Assembly (NCBI RefSeq): GCF_009184905.1
Contig: NZ_WESC01000008.1
Location: forward strand, 62,001 to 126,000
Direction: 5' to 3'
DNA from: Parvibaculum sedimenti
GTDB taxonomy: Bacteria; Pseudomonadota; Alphaproteobacteria; Parvibaculales; Parvibaculaceae
DNA length: 64,000 nt
Part shown: in pieces, positions 1 through 10,012 of the stretch
Layout of the letters: each line of letters starts with the position of its first letter
Position numbering within the stretch: the first letter of the stretch is position 1
Translations under genes and position numbers: made by a program
The notes under the pieces: generated by a model
The model's input: the letters and a program-made list of their open reading frames with translations, nothing else
Database searches by the model: none
What the model was told of the DNA's origin: nothing

Positions 1-2925
1 CACGCGCTCGACGCGGTTGCACTCGACGATCCGCGCGCCGTCGTCAATCTGACGCCTTTCACCGAGCGCTATGAGGAACATGGGCAGAAGCTGACCATTG
101 AAGCGCCCGACAGCGGCGCCGATAATCAGGAAACGCCCCCGCCGGCCAACGCCGCGACTCCGGCAGCGCCCCAAACGTCGGCGCCGGCTGAGGCGGCCGA
201 TGGCGAGGGGGCGGATGGCGTGCCGGAGGATAACGGCTCGGTCACGCTCTCCGACGGCTCGCCCGAGGCGAAGGGCGTCTGGCTCGCGACCGCGCTTCGC
301 AACCGGGCGCAGGACCCGGTCACGCGCTATCTCGTTGCCGACCGTCGGGGTGAGGGCTTTCTCAATCTCATCTGGCCGCACCCGGCGCCAGAGATCGATC
401 GCGCCTATGCGGCTGGCGCCGAAGATCCGATCCCGCTGCCCACCGAGGCGAGGGCGGGCTTTTCCGTTCTCTCGCTCACCGTCGATCCGGTGACGAGCGT
501 GACCGTGGCGCTCCATTCCGAAAAGCCCGCGCCCGCTTCGCTCTATATGTGGAACCCGACCGCCTGGCAGGCTTTCAACAGGCGGCTCTCGCTCATCGAG
601 GGGGGCATGCTCGGCGTGGTCGCCGGGCTCGCAATCTATCTTGCCGCGCTCGCCGTTCTCACGCGGATGCCTGCGGCCCGGGCAACCGCCGTTTTGCTCG
701 GCACGGGCTTTTTCGTCGAGCTCGCGGAGTTCGGCTATCTCTCGATGATGGTCGGCGCTTCGGCCAGGTGGGATCTCATTTTCCGAATTTGGACGCTTGC
801 GCTTTTCGCCAGCGCCACCTTCGCGCTCGAACGCTATTTCCTCGATCTCGAAAGGCATTTTCCGCGCGCGTCGCGCATCGCCCGCATCATGAGCCTTGCG
901 GTCCTCGCCTGCATTCCCGTTTCGATAGTCTGGCCCGAGGCAAGCGGATTGCTCGTGCGGCTTTGCCTGGCCGTCGCGCTTTTCGGCGGCGCGCCGCTCG
1001 TCGTGCTGGCGGCCCTCAGGGGCATCAGGCCCGCGCAGCTTCTCATTCCGGGTACGGTGCTTTTCGGTCTTGCCGGGCTGGTCGGCGCGCTTTACGCGGC
1101 GGGCTGGTTGCCGGGAACCTTTATCGGAACGTCGCTCGCCGTGGGTATCTTCACCATTGCGCTGGTGCTCTTCGCCTTTGCTGCCGCCTATCAGGCGCAG
1201 GGTGGCCGCCGCCGCACCGATGTCGGAACGGTGCGGAGCGAGCAGCGCCATGCCTTCGCGCTATCGGGTGCGCGGCAGGGCGTCTGGGACTGGGATATCG
1301 TTACCGACACGCTCTATGTCTCGCCCTCGGTCGAGGCGTCGCTCGGCCTTGAAGCGGGAACATTGGGCGGGAATGAGCTCTCCTGGCGCGAGCACATGCA
1401 TCCCGCCGATCGCGAAACCTACCGCAATGCGCTCAACGCCTATATCGGGCGCGGCAATGTTTCATTCATGCTCGAATTTCGCATGCGTCATTCGGACGAT
1501 GATTTCCGCTGGGTGGCGCTCAATGCGAGTTGCATTGCGGGGCCGGAAGGTTTTGCCACGCGCTGTGTGGGCACCGTGAGCGACATCACGCCGCGCAAGA
1601 TGGCGGAGGAACGGCTGTTTCACGACGCGGTACATGACAGCCTGACCGGCCTTCCCAATCGCGCGCTTTTCATGGACCGTCTCGACCGGGCCATTCATCG
1701 CACGGGGCACATGGACAGGCCGCGCGCGGCGCTGCTGTTGCTCGATCTCGACCGCTTCAAGAACGTCAATGACAGCCTTGGCCATTCGGGCGGGGACGCG
1801 CTTCTCATTGCCGTGGCGCGGCGGCTCGAATCCATGGTGACGCAGGAAGACACGGTAGCGCGCATCGAGGGAGACGAGTTCGGAATTCTGCTCGCGACGC
1901 GCACCTCGCGCGCCGATGCAAAGGCCTTCGCGGAATCGCTTGAGGAGTTCCTGTCGCAGCCGATTGAAATTGGCGGTCACGAAGTCTTTCCGTCTTCGTC
2001 AATCGGCGTTGCCGTATGCGAGGACAGTCACGAGCGGCCTGAACAGCTTCTGATCGAAGCGGAAATCGCCATGTACCGTTCCAAGCGGTCAGGCAAGGCG
2101 CATATCGAGGTTTTTGAATCCGGCATGCGCGGTGAGGCGGACGACAATCTGAGCCTCGATGCCGATCTCAGGCATGCAGTGGAGCGCAAGCAGTTCGAAC
2201 TCTATTATCAACCGATCATGTCGCTCGTCGACGGAACCGTGCGCGGCTTCGAGGCGCTGGTGCGCTGGAACCACCCCGAGCGTGGGCTTCTCATGCCCGA
2301 CGATTTCGTTCCGTTTGCGGAGGAGATTGGCCTCATCCACGATATAGGCCGTTTCGCGCTCCGGTCGGCAAGCGAGGAGCTTGCGACCTGGCAGAAATTG
2401 TTCCCGCAGGAAAAGCCGCTCTTTGTCAGCGTCAATGTTTCAAGCCGTCAGCTTCTGCGACACGACGTGATCGATGACCTGAAGCGCGTTCTCCATCGCA
2501 TCGACATCGTGCCGGGGTCTCTGAAACTTGAGGTGACGGAATCTCTGATCATGGAGAACCCCGAATTCTCCGCCCAGATGCTGAGCCGCGTGAAGGCGCT
2601 GGGCGCCGGACTGTCGCTTGACGACTTCGGCACCGGCTATTCGAGCCTCTCCTATCTGCAGCGCTTCCCCTTCGACACGCTGAAGGTCGACAGATCCTTC
2701 GTGGCAGGGATGTCGACCGACCGCGAAACGCCGGTCATCATTCGCTCGATCGTGCGGCTTGCGCATGATCTCGGCATGGAGGTCGTGGCGGAGGGAACGG
2801 AGAGCGAGGAGCAGGCGCGCGATCTATCCGTCATGGGTTGTGATTATGCGCAGGGTTTCTATTTCGGCCAGCCCATGCGCGCGGCCGAGGCGCTCGACTT
2901 CATCGCGCGTTACACGCACAGGTAA
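1..2925 (+). CDS. Membrane-anchored PAS-GGDEF-EAL protein (c-di-GMP turnover), 5' end outside the window
   Basis: The frame is open to base 1 (974 codons visible), so the true start lies outside the window. The visible N-terminus is an Ala/Pro-rich linker and a periplasmic-type domain, followed by about seven hydrophobic segments (bases ~590-1200), which resembles 7TMR-DISM sensor architecture. Then come a PAS fold (GVWDWDI, bases ~1255-1590), a GGDEF domain and an EAL domain. The GGDEF signature reads EGDEF ([11 protein letters not shown], ~1860-1890), so the first glycine is replaced. The EAL domain keeps FEALVRW, the DDFGTGYSS loop and AEGTE, so phosphodiesterase activity looks intact. Inferred role: membrane sensor controlling c-di-GMP, with cyclase activity uncertain. 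It ends seven bases before the convergent yqgE gene. Confidence 0.93.
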   Translation, partial: HALDAVALDDPRAVVNLTPFTERYEEHGQKLTIEAPDSGADNQETPPPANAATPAAPQTSAPAEAADGEGADGVPEDNGSVTLSDGSPEAKGVWLATALRNRAQDPVTRYLVADRRGEGFLNLIWPHPAPEIDRAYAAGAEDPIPLPTEARAGFSVLSLTVDPVTSVTVALHSEKPAPASLYMWNPTAWQAFNRRLSLIEGGMLGVVAGLAIYLAALAVLTRMPAARATAVLLGTGFFVELAEFGYLSMMVGASARWDLIFRIWTLALFASATFALERYFLDLERHFPRASRIARIMSLAVLACIPVSIVWPEASGLLVRLCLAVALFGGAPLVVLAALRGIRPAQLLIPGTVLFGLAGLVGALYAAGWLPGTFIGTSLAVGIFTIALVLFAFAAAYQAQGGRRRTDVGTVRSEQRHAFALSGARQGVWDWDIVTDTLYVSPSVEASLGLEAGTLGGNELSWREHMHPADRETYRNALNAYIGRGNVSFMLEFRMRHSDDDFRWVALNASCIAGPEGFATRCVGTVSDITPRKMAEERLFHDAVHDSLTGLPNRALFMDRLDRAIHRTGHMDRPRAALLLLDLDRFKNVNDSLGHSGGDALLIAVARRLESMVTQEDTVARIEGDEFGILLATRTSRADAKAFAESLEEFLSQPIEIGGHEVFPSSSIGVAVCEDSHERPEQLLIEAEIAMYRSKRSGKAHIEVFESGMRGEADDNLSLDADLRHAVERKQFELYYQPIMSLVDGTVRGFEALVRWNHPERGLLMPDDFVPFAEEIGLIHDIGRFALRSASEELATWQKLFPQEKPLFVSVNVSSRQLLRHDVIDDLKRVLHRIDIVPGSLKLEVTESLIMENPEFSAQMLSRVKALGAGLSLDDFGTGYSSLSYLQRFPFDTLKVDRSFVAGMSTDRETPVIIRSIVRLAHDLGMEVVAEGTESEEQARDLSVMGCDYAQGFYFGQPMRAAEALDFIARYTHR

Positions 2926-2931
2926 ACACGA

Positions 2932-3552
2932 TCAGGCGTGACCCGCTTCGCCGGACAATAGCGAGAGGTCGATGCCGATTTTCGACAGGGCGGAGTAATA
3001 TTTCCGGTCGAGATTGATGCCGAAAAGAAGCTCCGGGTCCGGATCGCAATGGAGCCAGCCATTGGCCTGTATTTCGGCTTCGAGCTGGCCCGGCGCCCAG
3101 CCGGCATAGCCAAGTGCGAGCAACGCGCGGCTCGGGCCGCGGCCGCGGGCGATGGCGCGAAGAATGTCGAGGCTTGCGGTAAGGCCGACATCCTCGTCCA
3201 CCGGCAGCGTCGAATCCTCGGAGAAATAATCCTGCGTATGCAGCACAAAGCCGCGCCCGGCCTCGACAGGTCCGCCGACAAGCACGGGGCAATTCGTGGT
3301 GCCCGGTACGCGCAGCGGGCTTTCGCTGGGCACGGGAATGGCGAGCTTGTCGAGAAGATCCGGAAGCGTGATATTGGGTGCAGCCTTGTTGACCACAATC
3401 CCCATCGCGCCTTCGGGATTATGCACACACAGATAAATGACGGTGCGTTCAAAGCGGTCATCGCCGATCTGCGGCATGGCGATAAGCATCTTGCCTTCGA
3501 GGAAACCCTCCTCGACGGGCTTGCAGGATAGAGGTGGCGAAATCTGGCTCAT
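2932..3552 (-). CDS. YqgE/AlgH family protein (DUF179)
   Basis: The 206-residue protein matches the YqgE/AlgH family: an N-terminal [25 protein letters not shown] stretch shows the usual mature start and the hydrophobic MGIVVNKA segment follows. Length is normal for the family (about 185-205). The biochemical role is not established; some homologues were linked to alginate regulation. Start is ATG at 3552. It is convergent with the GGDEF/EAL gene and divergent from the DsbD-alpha-like gene, so it is probably a single-gene unit. Confidence 0.92.
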   Translation of the reverse strand: MSQISPPLSCKPVEEGFLEGKMLIAMPQIGDDRFERTVIYLCVHNPEGAMGIVVNKAAPNITLPDLLDKLAIPVPSESPLRVPGTTNCPVLVGGPVEAGRGFVLHTQDYFSEDSTLPVDEDVGLTASLDILRAIARGRGPSRALLALGYAGWAPGQLEAEIQANGWLHCDPDPELLFGINLDRKYYSALSKIGIDLSLLSGEAGHA

Positions 3553-3712
3553 GCATACCTACTTGTGCTGTGCCGCGCCGTACTCAAGGCCTCATTTAAA
3601 TATTGTTGACCCTTGCGCCGTCGATGTCACGCGAGAATCCTGCATGATGCCGCGCTGGGCGCGCCGAGGCATGATGCTCTATCATCAACGCTTGGTATTG
3701 TGGGACGTGGAC

Positions 3713-4522
3713 ATGGCTACGATGAGAGCAGGAATATTGGCGGCAGCGGCGCGGATTGCCGCCATTTTTCTGCTGCTCGGCGTCGCGCCCGCGCGGGCGG
3801 CCGATACGACCGAGGCAGCGCGGCTGCAACTTCTCGCGGGGGCGACGGGACATGGGGCGGGGCCCTTCCTCGCCGGCCTTCGAATGGAGATTGCAGCGGG
3901 CTGGCACACCTATTGGCGCCTGCCGGGCGATTCGGGTTTCGCGCCGCACTTCGACTGGTCGGCGTCGCGCAATGTCGCGTCGGTCGATCTGCGCTGGCCC
4001 GCGCCGGAGCGCTTCGACGCGCCGGGAGATTCAACTTTCGGTTATGCCGGGGAAGTCGTCTGGCCGCTTCTTGTCACCGCGAAGGACGCGACGAAGCCGG
4101 TCAAGCTTGCGGTGAAATTTTCCTATGGCGTCTGTTCCAACATCTGCGTGCCGGGCGAGGCCGAACTGAGCCTCTCGATTCCCGTTTCGGCGGATGCGGC
4201 CGCAACGCCGGAGTCGAAACTTATCCGTCGTTTCCTGGCGTGCATTCCGGAAGAGCCGGCCGATCCTTCCATCCTCTCCGCGCGTTTGGACGGGGCGGCG
4301 CTCCGCATCCGCTACCGGGCCGAGGGTGAGGCACCGCAGCTCATTATCGAAGGGCCGAAAGGGTTCTGGTTCGACAAACCGCGGGTGGCGAGGGCGGGCG
4401 GGACGATCGAATATGCGGTGCCGTTTGAAGCGTCGAAAGGGAGGGCGCTCAAGGGCGCGCGCGTCAAGCTCACCTTGTCGGGCCCCGAAACCGCCATCGA
4501 GGCCGTGCGTTCCGTCGAGTGA
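3713..4522 (+). CDS. Periplasmic DsbD-alpha/ScsB-like N-terminal domain protein
   Basis: The 269-residue protein starts MATMRAGIL, has a signal peptide ending near ARAADT, then the features of the DsbD N-terminal (alpha-like, COG4233) domain: GWHTYWRLPGDSG, a beta-rich middle, and the motif YGVCSNICVPGEAEL with two cysteines four apart. In DsbD/ScsB the equivalent pair relays electrons to periplasmic substrates. The transmembrane and thioredoxin domains of a full DsbD are missing: the gene ends soon after the alpha-like domain. The ATG at 3713 was chosen because the signal peptide begins there; the frame is open further upstream into the divergent gene. Its electron donor is not evident here. 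A peroxiredoxin gene follows 124 bp downstream. Confidence 0.85.
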   Translation: MATMRAGILAAAARIAAIFLLLGVAPARAADTTEAARLQLLAGATGHGAGPFLAGLRMEIAAGWHTYWRLPGDSGFAPHFDWSASRNVASVDLRWPAPERFDAPGDSTFGYAGEVVWPLLVTAKDATKPVKLAVKFSYGVCSNICVPGEAELSLSIPVSADAAATPESKLIRRFLACIPEEPADPSILSARLDGAALRIRYRAEGEAPQLIIEGPKGFWFDKPRVARAGGTIEYAVPFEASKGRALKGARVKLTLSGPETAIEAVRSVE

Positions 4523-4646
4523 GCCATGCTCACGTCTTCGTGAGCGGATGGCTTCAACGCCGACTGGCGGCGGGCCTCGAATGCGGCTTTAATGCCCGCC
4601 GAACCGCGGGCCCCCGTGAGGGGCGCCACAAACATTGGAGGCTGCA

Positions 4647-5132
4647 ATGACCATCAACGTCGGAGAAAAAATCCCGGACGTCACGCTGATGAAGCTCACC
4701 GAGAAGGGGCCCGTGCCGGTCAAGACTGCCGATCTTTTCAAGGGCCGCAAGGTCGTCGTCTTCGCGCTTCCCGGCGCCTTCACGCCGACCTGCTCGAACC
4801 AGCATCTGCCGGGCTTCATTCAGAAGGCCGACGAGATCAAGGCGAAGGGCGTGGACGAGATCGTCTGCCTCTCCGTCAACGATGCTTTCGTCATGGGCGC
4901 CTGGGGCAAGGCTCAGGGCACCGGCGACAAGGTGACGATGCTTGGTGACGGCAATGGTGAGCTGACGAAGAAGCTCGGTCTCGATTTCGACGGTTCGGGC
5001 TTCGGCATGGGCACGCGCAGCCTGCGCTACTCGATGCTTGTCGACGACGGCGTCGTGAAGTCGCTCAACAAGGAGCCGAACCCCGGCGAGGCGAAGGTCT
5101 CGGGCGCGGATAACATTCTGACCCAGATCTGA
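4647..5132 (+). CDS. Prx5-type peroxiredoxin
   Basis: The 161-residue protein is a typical peroxiredoxin of the Prx5/AhpE-like redoxin family: FALPGAFTPTCSNQHLPGF holds the peroxidatic cysteine (Cys49), and a second cysteine lies at about residue 74 in EIVCLSVND. It reduces hydrogen peroxide or alkyl hydroperoxides using thiol or glutathione/glutaredoxin donors. The ATG at 4647 is preceded by GGAG at 4637-4640; an in-frame ATG at 4635 lies on the wrong side of that site. A strong hairpin terminator follows the stop. It appears monocistronic. Confidence 0.95.
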   Translation: MTINVGEKIPDVTLMKLTEKGPVPVKTADLFKGRKVVVFALPGAFTPTCSNQHLPGFIQKADEIKAKGVDEIVCLSVNDAFVMGAWGKAQGTGDKVTMLGDGNGELTKKLGLDFDGSGFGMGTRSLRYSMLVDDGVVKSLNKEPNPGEAKVSGADNILTQI

Positions 5133-5150
5133 AGCGTTCGGCAGAAATGC

Positions 5151-5184
5151 AAAAGGGCCTCTCTCGGGAGGCCCTTTTGTTTTC
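5151..5184 (+). terminator. Rho-independent terminator after the peroxiredoxin gene
   Basis: A perfect 11-bp stem (5151-5161 with 5168-5178), AAAAGGGCCTC and its complement, encloses a six-base loop and runs into TTTTGTTTT. It lies between convergent genes and the A-run/T-run symmetry means it could serve both the peroxiredoxin gene and rnhA. Confidence 0.9.
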
Positions 5185-5189
5185 GGCGT

Positions 5190-5642
5190 TCATTTGCCCT
5201 TCTGATAGGGCTCCATGCCGCGCCGTGCGAGTTCGTCAGCGCGCTCGTTGCCGTCGTGGCCGGAGTGACCTTTCACCCAGTGAAAGCTGACGTCGTGCGT
5301 TTCGAGCGCCAGTTCGAGGCGCTGCCACAGCTCGGCGTTCTTGACGGGCTTCTTGTCCGCCGTGCGCCAGCCATTGCGCTTCCAGTTGTGAATCCATTTG
5401 GTGATGCCGTCGCGCAGATAGACGGAGTCGGTGTGAAGCCGTGCATGAGATTCACGCTTCAGCGCCTCAAGCGCCATGATCGCGGCCATCAGCTCCATGC
5501 GGTTGTTGGTCGTCAGCTTCTCGCCGCCGCACATTTCCTTCTCGACACCCTTGTAGCGCAGCAGCGCGCCCCAGCCGCCCGGCCCCGGATTACCCGAACA
5601 GGCACCATCCGTATAAATCTCGATCGTCTCTGGAGTGGTCAT
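5190..5642 (-). CDS. rnhA: Ribonuclease HI
   Basis: The 150-residue protein degrades the RNA strand of RNA-DNA hybrids. The catalytic carboxylates are all present: Asp12 in [12 protein letters not shown], Glu50 in NNRMELMA, Asp72 in HTDSVY and Asp136 in NERADELA, plus His126 in the [10 protein letters not shown] loop. Length and the basic helix region ([12 protein letters not shown]) match E. coli-type RNase HI. Its ATG shares one base with the thrB stop (TGATG), so the two are translationally coupled. Confidence 0.97.
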   Translation of the reverse strand: MTTPETIEIYTDGACSGNPGPGGWGALLRYKGVEKEMCGGEKLTTNNRMELMAAIMALEALKRESHARLHTDSVYLRDGITKWIHNWKRNGWRTADKKPVKNAELWQRLELALETHDVSFHWVKGHSGHDGNERADELARRGMEPYQKGK

Positions 5643-6604
5643 CAGTCGAGGCCGTAGGCAGCGGGCGAGGAAAGGCTGCGGTGGAAGCGCAGGCGCTTGA
5701 GATATTCGAGTGGGTTCTTCGGTTTGACGAGCGCACCCGGCGGATGGTGGAGCCAGTCGTAAAGCCGCGTCAGCAGGAAGCGCATGGCGCTGCCTCGCGC
5801 CAGCAGCGGCAGCGCCGCAAGCTCCGCCGCATCGAGCGGGCGCACATGATTATAGGCCTGCGTCAGGGCGCGGGCCTTGGTGATGTTGAACGAACCATCA
5901 TGCTCGAAGCACCAGGCGTTGAGGCAGATGGCGAGGTCGTAGGCGAGCGTGTCGTTGCAGGCGAAATAGAAGTCGATCACGCCGGAGAGATGTTCGCCGA
6001 TGAAGAAGACATTGTCGGGAAAGAGGTCGGCATGGATCACGCCTTGCGGCAGATCATGCGGCCAGCTCGCTTCGAGTGCTGAAAGCTCGTCGGCAAGCTC
6101 GGCGGCAAGACCGCGCGACACTTCGTCGGCGCGGGCGCGGCTCGCTTCGAAAAGCGGACGCCAGCCGGAAACGGTCAGCGCATTGGCGCGGCGAAGCGGA
6201 AAATCAGCGCCGGCGAGGTGGAACCGCGCGAGTCCCGCGCCCAGTTCCGCGCAATGCTTCGGCTGCGGCTTGCGGACCGAAAGCCCTTCGAGAAAGCTGA
6301 CGATGGCGGCAGGGCGGCCTGCAAGCGTGCCCAGCATCTCGCCCTTGCGGTCGCGGATCGGCACGGGGCAGGCGATGCCCTTCGAGGCGACATGATTCAT
6401 CAGCCCAAGGAAGAAAGGCAGGTCTTCGGGTGCGACGCGCTTCTCGTAAAGGGTCAGCAGATAGGTGCCCGCAGTCGTATGAAGCAGGAAGTTCGAATTC
6501 TCGACGCCCTCCGCAATGCCCTTGTAGGAGCGCAGCTCGCCAATGTCATAGGTGGCGAGAAAAGCTTCGAGCTCGTCGTCGTCGACTTCCGTGTAAACAG
6601 CCAT
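5642..6604 (-). CDS. thrB: Homoserine kinase, ThrB (APH-fold) type
   Basis: The 320-residue protein phosphorylates homoserine in threonine synthesis. It belongs to the aminoglycoside-phosphotransferase-fold ThrB group common in alphaproteobacteria: MAVYTEV start, [16 protein letters not shown]-binding loop, catalytic [14 protein letters not shown] (Brenner-type HxDxxxxN), and [11 protein letters not shown] metal-binding segment. The ATG at 6604 was chosen from the conserved N-terminus; the frame stays open 24 codons upstream. It sits in the common ispH-thrB-rnhA order. Confidence 0.95.
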   Translation of the reverse strand: MAVYTEVDDDELEAFLATYDIGELRSYKGIAEGVENSNFLLHTTAGTYLLTLYEKRVAPEDLPFFLGLMNHVASKGIACPVPIRDRKGEMLGTLAGRPAAIVSFLEGLSVRKPQPKHCAELGAGLARFHLAGADFPLRRANALTVSGWRPLFEASRARADEVSRGLAAELADELSALEASWPHDLPQGVIHADLFPDNVFFIGEHLSGVIDFYFACNDTLAYDLAICLNAWCFEHDGSFNITKARALTQAYNHVRPLDAAELAALPLLARGSAMRFLLTRLYDWLHHPPGALVKPKNPLEYLKRLRFHRSLSSPAAYGLD

Positions 6605-6617
6605 TCGAGAGTTCCTG

Positions 6618-7586
6618 TCAGCCGGCGAGGGCGCGGGGCAGCTTGAACTGCACGGATTCGCGGGCGGCTTCCACATCTTCGACCGTCACGTCGAAATGTT
6701 CGCGGAAAGCGGCGATGACTTCGTCGACCAGCACATCGGGCGCGCTCGCGCCCGCCGTCAGTCCGACGGTGCGCGGATGCCCAAGGGCTGCCCAGTCGAT
6801 ATCGACGGCACGCTGCACCAGCATGGATTTTGAGCAACCCGCGCGTTCGGCGACTTCGACGAGGCGCATCGAGTTCGACGAGTTCGGCGCGCCGATGACG
6901 ATGACGGCGTCGGCGCGGGGCGCAATGGCCTTCACCGCTTCCTGCCGGTTCGTCGTCGCATAGCAGATGTCTTCCTTGTGCGGACCGACAATCCGGGGAA
7001 AGCGGCGGCGCAGCACGGCGACGATTTCCGCCGTGTCGTCGATCGAAAGCGTCGTCTGGGTGACGAAGGCGAGCTTTGCCGGATCGCGCGGCTCGAAGGT
7101 TTCGGCATCCGCCACCGTCTCGACGAGGCACACCGCGCCTTCGGGCAACTGGCCCATGGTGCCGATGACCTCCGGGTGGCCCGAATGGCCGATCAGGATG
7201 ATGTCGAGGCCGCGCTCATGGTGGCGCTCCGCTTCGACATGGACCTTCGAGACGAGCGGGCAGGTGGCGTCGAAATAGATGAGCTCGCGCGCCTTCGCCG
7301 CTTCGGGCACGGATTTCGGCACGCCATGGGCGGAGAAGATCACGCGCGCGCCTTCCGGCACTTCGTCCAGCTCCTCGACGAAGATGGCCCCCTTGCGCTC
7401 CAGCGTTTCGACGACGAAGCGGTTGTGGACGATCTCGTGGCGCACATAGACGGGCGGGCCGAATTTCTCGATGGCCGTTTCGACGATCTGGATTGCCCGG
7501 TCCACGCCCGCGCAGAAGCCGCGGGGCGAGGCGAGGATCAGCGTCAACTTCGGCTTCGGGGCTCGCTCGGTCATGGTCGTACTCAT
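6618..7586 (-). CDS. ispH: 4-hydroxy-3-methylbut-2-enyl diphosphate reductase (IspH/LytB)
   Basis: This is the last enzyme of the MEP isoprenoid pathway, making IPP and DMAPP. The 322-residue protein has the three iron-sulfur cysteines at about positions 25 ([10 protein letters not shown]), 109 ([10 protein letters not shown]) and 208 ([10 protein letters not shown]), and the substrate histidine regions ([25 protein letters not shown]). Start is taken at [10 protein letters not shown]; a longer frame to 7613 and a shorter ATG four codons in are possible. It heads the ispH-thrB-rnhA unit. Other isoprenoid genes in the window are ispE and a polyprenyl synthase. Confidence 0.96.
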   Translation of the reverse strand: MSTTMTERAPKPKLTLILASPRGFCAGVDRAIQIVETAIEKFGPPVYVRHEIVHNRFVVETLERKGAIFVEELDEVPEGARVIFSAHGVPKSVPEAAKARELIYFDATCPLVSKVHVEAERHHERGLDIILIGHSGHPEVIGTMGQLPEGAVCLVETVADAETFEPRDPAKLAFVTQTTLSIDDTAEIVAVLRRRFPRIVGPHKEDICYATTNRQEAVKAIAPRADAVIVIGAPNSSNSMRLVEVAERAGCSKSMLVQRAVDIDWAALGHPRTVGLTAGASAPDVLVDEVIAAFREHFDVTVEDVEAARESVQFKLPRALAG

Positions 7587-7841
7587 GGGGACGTGCTTGT
7601 CTCGTAAGGCCACCGGGCGCGCGGTGAGCGCTCCGGCCCCCTGCTTGTGGCCTCGCCGACACTTCGATAAAGTGCCCGCGCCGCCTCAAGCGGCCCTGTC
7701 GACCTGCCTAACCATCTGAAAAGCAAGGCTTTCGGGGGTCTTCTCTGCCGGTAATAGAGGGGGCCGCCCGGCGAAAGTCAAGAAACCGGGCATAGGCGGC
7801 AGGCGGGGCTTTCACATCCTTACCCAGCGAGTGACACGACG

Positions 7842-8462
7842 ATGCCGTTTCCGATCGAGCCGACCGGCCTTCCGCGCCATGCAGGTGTCTTCTCCCTCCG
7901 GGGCCTCGGCCTCGCCGCGCTTCTCGTCATGCCGCTGGCGCTGGGCGGCTGCTCCATGTTCGGTGGGGACGACGAAGCGGTCGATGTCGTCGAGAAAGAC
8001 GCGCCGAAGCCTTGCCCGACGGTGGGGGTGCTCGACGGTGCCGACCACATGACCCTGTTCAATGGCCGCGGCAAGGATCTGACGGATGTGGTGCTGCGCG
8101 CTGAGATTCGCAAATCTGTGCTTCAGTGTGAATACGACTCCGACAACTCCGAGATCTCGGTCAATGTCGCCTTTGACGGCACGGTCGATCTGGGGCCCGC
8201 CGCCACGTCGCGCGAAGCCAATATTCCGGGCTTCATCGCCATCGTGCGCCACGGATACATGTTATCGAAGCAGCAGCTCGACATTCCGGTCACCTTTGAC
8301 GGCGCGGCCCGGACGGTGAAGTTCCTGAAGACCATCGAGGATACGAAGATCCCCATCGGCGGCGAGATCAACGGGGCGGCCTATGAGGTCATCGTCGGCT
8401 TCCAGCTGACCCAGGACCAGCTCGACTACAACAAAAAGGTTCCGGCCACCCCCTTGCGCTGA
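7842..8462 (+). CDS. Conserved hypothetical lipoprotein
   Basis: The 206-residue protein has a signal segment (GLGLAALLVMPLALGGC) with a lipobox, LGGC, so it is probably lipidated at Cys37 and held in the membrane. The mature part has two further cysteines (KPCPTVG and VLQCEYD), a beta-rich region and no recognised catalytic motif. A function cannot be given. It is divergent from ispH and lies just upstream of the glycine riboswitch, with no sign of being part of the gcv unit. Confidence 0.85.
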   Translation: MPFPIEPTGLPRHAGVFSLRGLGLAALLVMPLALGGCSMFGGDDEAVDVVEKDAPKPCPTVGVLDGADHMTLFNGRGKDLTDVVLRAEIRKSVLQCEYDSDNSEISVNVAFDGTVDLGPAATSREANIPGFIAIVRHGYMLSKQQLDIPVTFDGAARTVKFLKTIEDTKIPIGGEINGAAYEVIVGFQLTQDQLDYNKKVPATPLR

Positions 8463-8598
8463 AACAGCCAAAAAGCCGATTTCCGTGGAAAACTCCGATT
8501 CGTTTTGGGGTTTTTCACGGGCCTGATTGACTCCATCGGGGCCCTCCATATGATCGGCCCCGGCTTCACCGCTTGAAGCCAGACGTCATACAGATGAT

Positions 8599-8790
8599 CC
8601 CTGCGGGAGAGATCGGATCGAAAGATCCGGCGCCGAAGGAGCAACCGCCCCGGAAACTCTCAGGCAACCGGACCGCAGGGGGATGAATCTCTGGAAAGCA
8701 GGCCGTCCAAACTCGGATGGGCCTCACCGAAGGGCGTAAGCGGCGGGTTCTTCCCGTTCCGCGAAATCTCTCAGGTTCCGCGACAGAGGG
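8599..8790 (+). ncRNA. Tandem glycine riboswitch
   Basis: Two consecutive glycine-aptamer-like domains are visible. The first (8599-8680) is closed by a 7-bp P1 stem, CCCTGCG with CGCAGGG, and holds the family signatures GCGGGAGAG and the GGAAACTCTCAGGCA segment. The second (8687-8790) is closed by CTCTG with CAGAG, starts with TCTCTGGAAAGC and holds CCGAAGG and AAATCTCTCAGGTTCCG. The linker is only a few bases. Tandem glycine riboswitches usually activate gcv operons when glycine is plentiful, which fits the gcvT-H-PA-PB genes directly downstream. Confidence 0.95.
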
Positions 8791-8793
8791 GGC

Positions 8794-8820
8794 GCTGCCG
8801 GCATTTCGCCGGACGGCAGC
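8794..8820 (+). promoter_or_regulatory. Hairpin between riboswitch and gcvT start, possible expression platform
   Basis: GCTGCCG at 8794-8800 pairs with CGGCAGC at 8814-8820, with an internal GCATTTCGCC segment that can also pair. No T-run follows, so it is not a classical terminator. It begins right after the second aptamer, 33 bases upstream of the gcvT start, so a role in coupling ligand binding to expression is inferred only from position. Confidence 0.5.
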
Positions 8821-8853
8821 CCTTGATGATTCGCGCGCAACCGAGAGAGGCTC

Positions 8854-9996
8854 ATGTCAGCTCCCCATTCCGAAGAGACGCTTCAGGTCACCCCGCTGCA
8901 TGCGCTCCATATCGAGCTTGGCGCGAAGATGGTGCCTTTCGCAGGCTATGACATGCCGGTCCAGTACAAGGACGGCGTGCTGGCCGAACACCTCCACACG
9001 CGCGAGGCGGCAGGCCTTTTCGACGTGTCGCATATGGGGCAGGCCTGGATCGAGGGGCCTGATTTCGAGACGGTCGCCCGCGCTCTTGAGGCGCTTGTCC
9101 CCGGCGACCTGTTGGGCCTCGTGCCCGGCGCCATCCGCTACACGCTTCTGCTGAACGACAAGGGCGGCATTCGCGACGACCTGATGGTCACGCGCCCGGC
9201 CGAAGCGGCGCACGCCAACTCGCTTTTCGTCATCGTCAATGCGGCCTGCAAGGAAGCGGACTTCGCGCATATCGCGGCGAACCTGCCTGCGGGGATTGCG
9301 TTGAAGCCGATCCGCGACCGCGCGCTCATCGCGCTGCAGGGGCCGAAGGCGGTCGATGTCTTCAGGCGCTTCGCGCCCGCCGGTGCCGACATGCTCTTCA
9401 TGACGGCACAGGCGATGGACGTTGCCGGCATTCCCTGCCTCGTCAGCCGTTCGGGTTATACGGGCGAGGATGGCTACGAGATTTCGGTGCCGGAGAAGGA
9501 TGCGGTCGCGCTCACGAAGAAGCTGCTCGGCGAGCCGGAAGTGAAGCCCATCGGCCTTGGCGCGCGCGACTCGCTGCGCCTCGAGGCGGGGCTCTGCCTC
9601 TATGGCCACGACATTGACGAGACGACGACGCCCATCGAAGGCGCGCTTGCCTGGGTCATCGGCAAGCGCCGCCGCGAGGAAGCGAATTTTCCCGGCGCGA
9701 AGATCATTCTCGACCAGATCGCGAATGGTGCGCCGAGGAAGCGTGTCGGCCTGTTGCCGGAAGGAAAGGCGCCCGCGCGCGAAGGGACCGAGATCGTCGC
9801 GGGCGGCAAGGTCATCGGCTCGATCACCAGCGGCGGTTACGGTCCGACCGTCGGCGGGCCGATCGCCATGGGCTATGTCGATGCAGCCCATGCCGGGGTC
9901 GGCACGGAAGTTGAATTGATGGTGCGGGGAAAGGGACGGCCGGCAAAGGTCGTCGCCATGCCCTTCACCACGAAACGTTTTCACAAGACGAAATAA
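8854..9996 (+). CDS. gcvT: Glycine cleavage system T protein (aminomethyltransferase)
   Basis: The 380-residue T protein takes the aminomethyl group from lipoyl-GcvH and passes the one-carbon unit to tetrahydrofolate, releasing ammonia. Family marks include [24 protein letters not shown] at the N-terminus, [17 protein letters not shown], the [13 protein letters not shown] folate-binding region and [12 protein letters not shown]. Length is normal. It is the first gene after the glycine riboswitch, with an SD (GAGAGAGG) three bases upstream of the ATG, and gcvH follows after 16 bp. Confidence 0.97.
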   Translation: MSAPHSEETLQVTPLHALHIELGAKMVPFAGYDMPVQYKDGVLAEHLHTREAAGLFDVSHMGQAWIEGPDFETVARALEALVPGDLLGLVPGAIRYTLLLNDKGGIRDDLMVTRPAEAAHANSLFVIVNAACKEADFAHIAANLPAGIALKPIRDRALIALQGPKAVDVFRRFAPAGADMLFMTAQAMDVAGIPCLVSRSGYTGEDGYEISVPEKDAVALTKKLLGEPEVKPIGLGARDSLRLEAGLCLYGHDIDETTTPIEGALAWVIGKRRREEANFPGAKIILDQIANGAPRKRVGLLPEGKAPAREGTEIVAGGKVIGSITSGGYGPTVGGPIAMGYVDAAHAGVGTEVELMVRGKGRPAKVVAMPFTTKRFHKTK

Positions 9997-10012
9997 GTCA
10001 GGGGACAGAGAG

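Larger units (their letters stand above)
8463..8853 (+). other. 391-bp leader region upstream of gcvT
   Basis: This gap holds no convincing coding sequence. It carries the promoter-proximal segment (8463-8598), a tandem glycine riboswitch (8599-8790), a stable hairpin (8794-8820) and the gcvT ribosome-binding site GAGAGAGG at 8843-8850. No clear consensus promoter was identified in the first 130 bases. Confidence 0.8.

Noticed and set aside
4528-4545. GCTCACG-TCTT-CGTGAGC hairpin after the DsbD-alpha-like gene
   Set aside because: No T-run follows, so I could not call a terminator; it may help end the transcript, but the evidence is thin.
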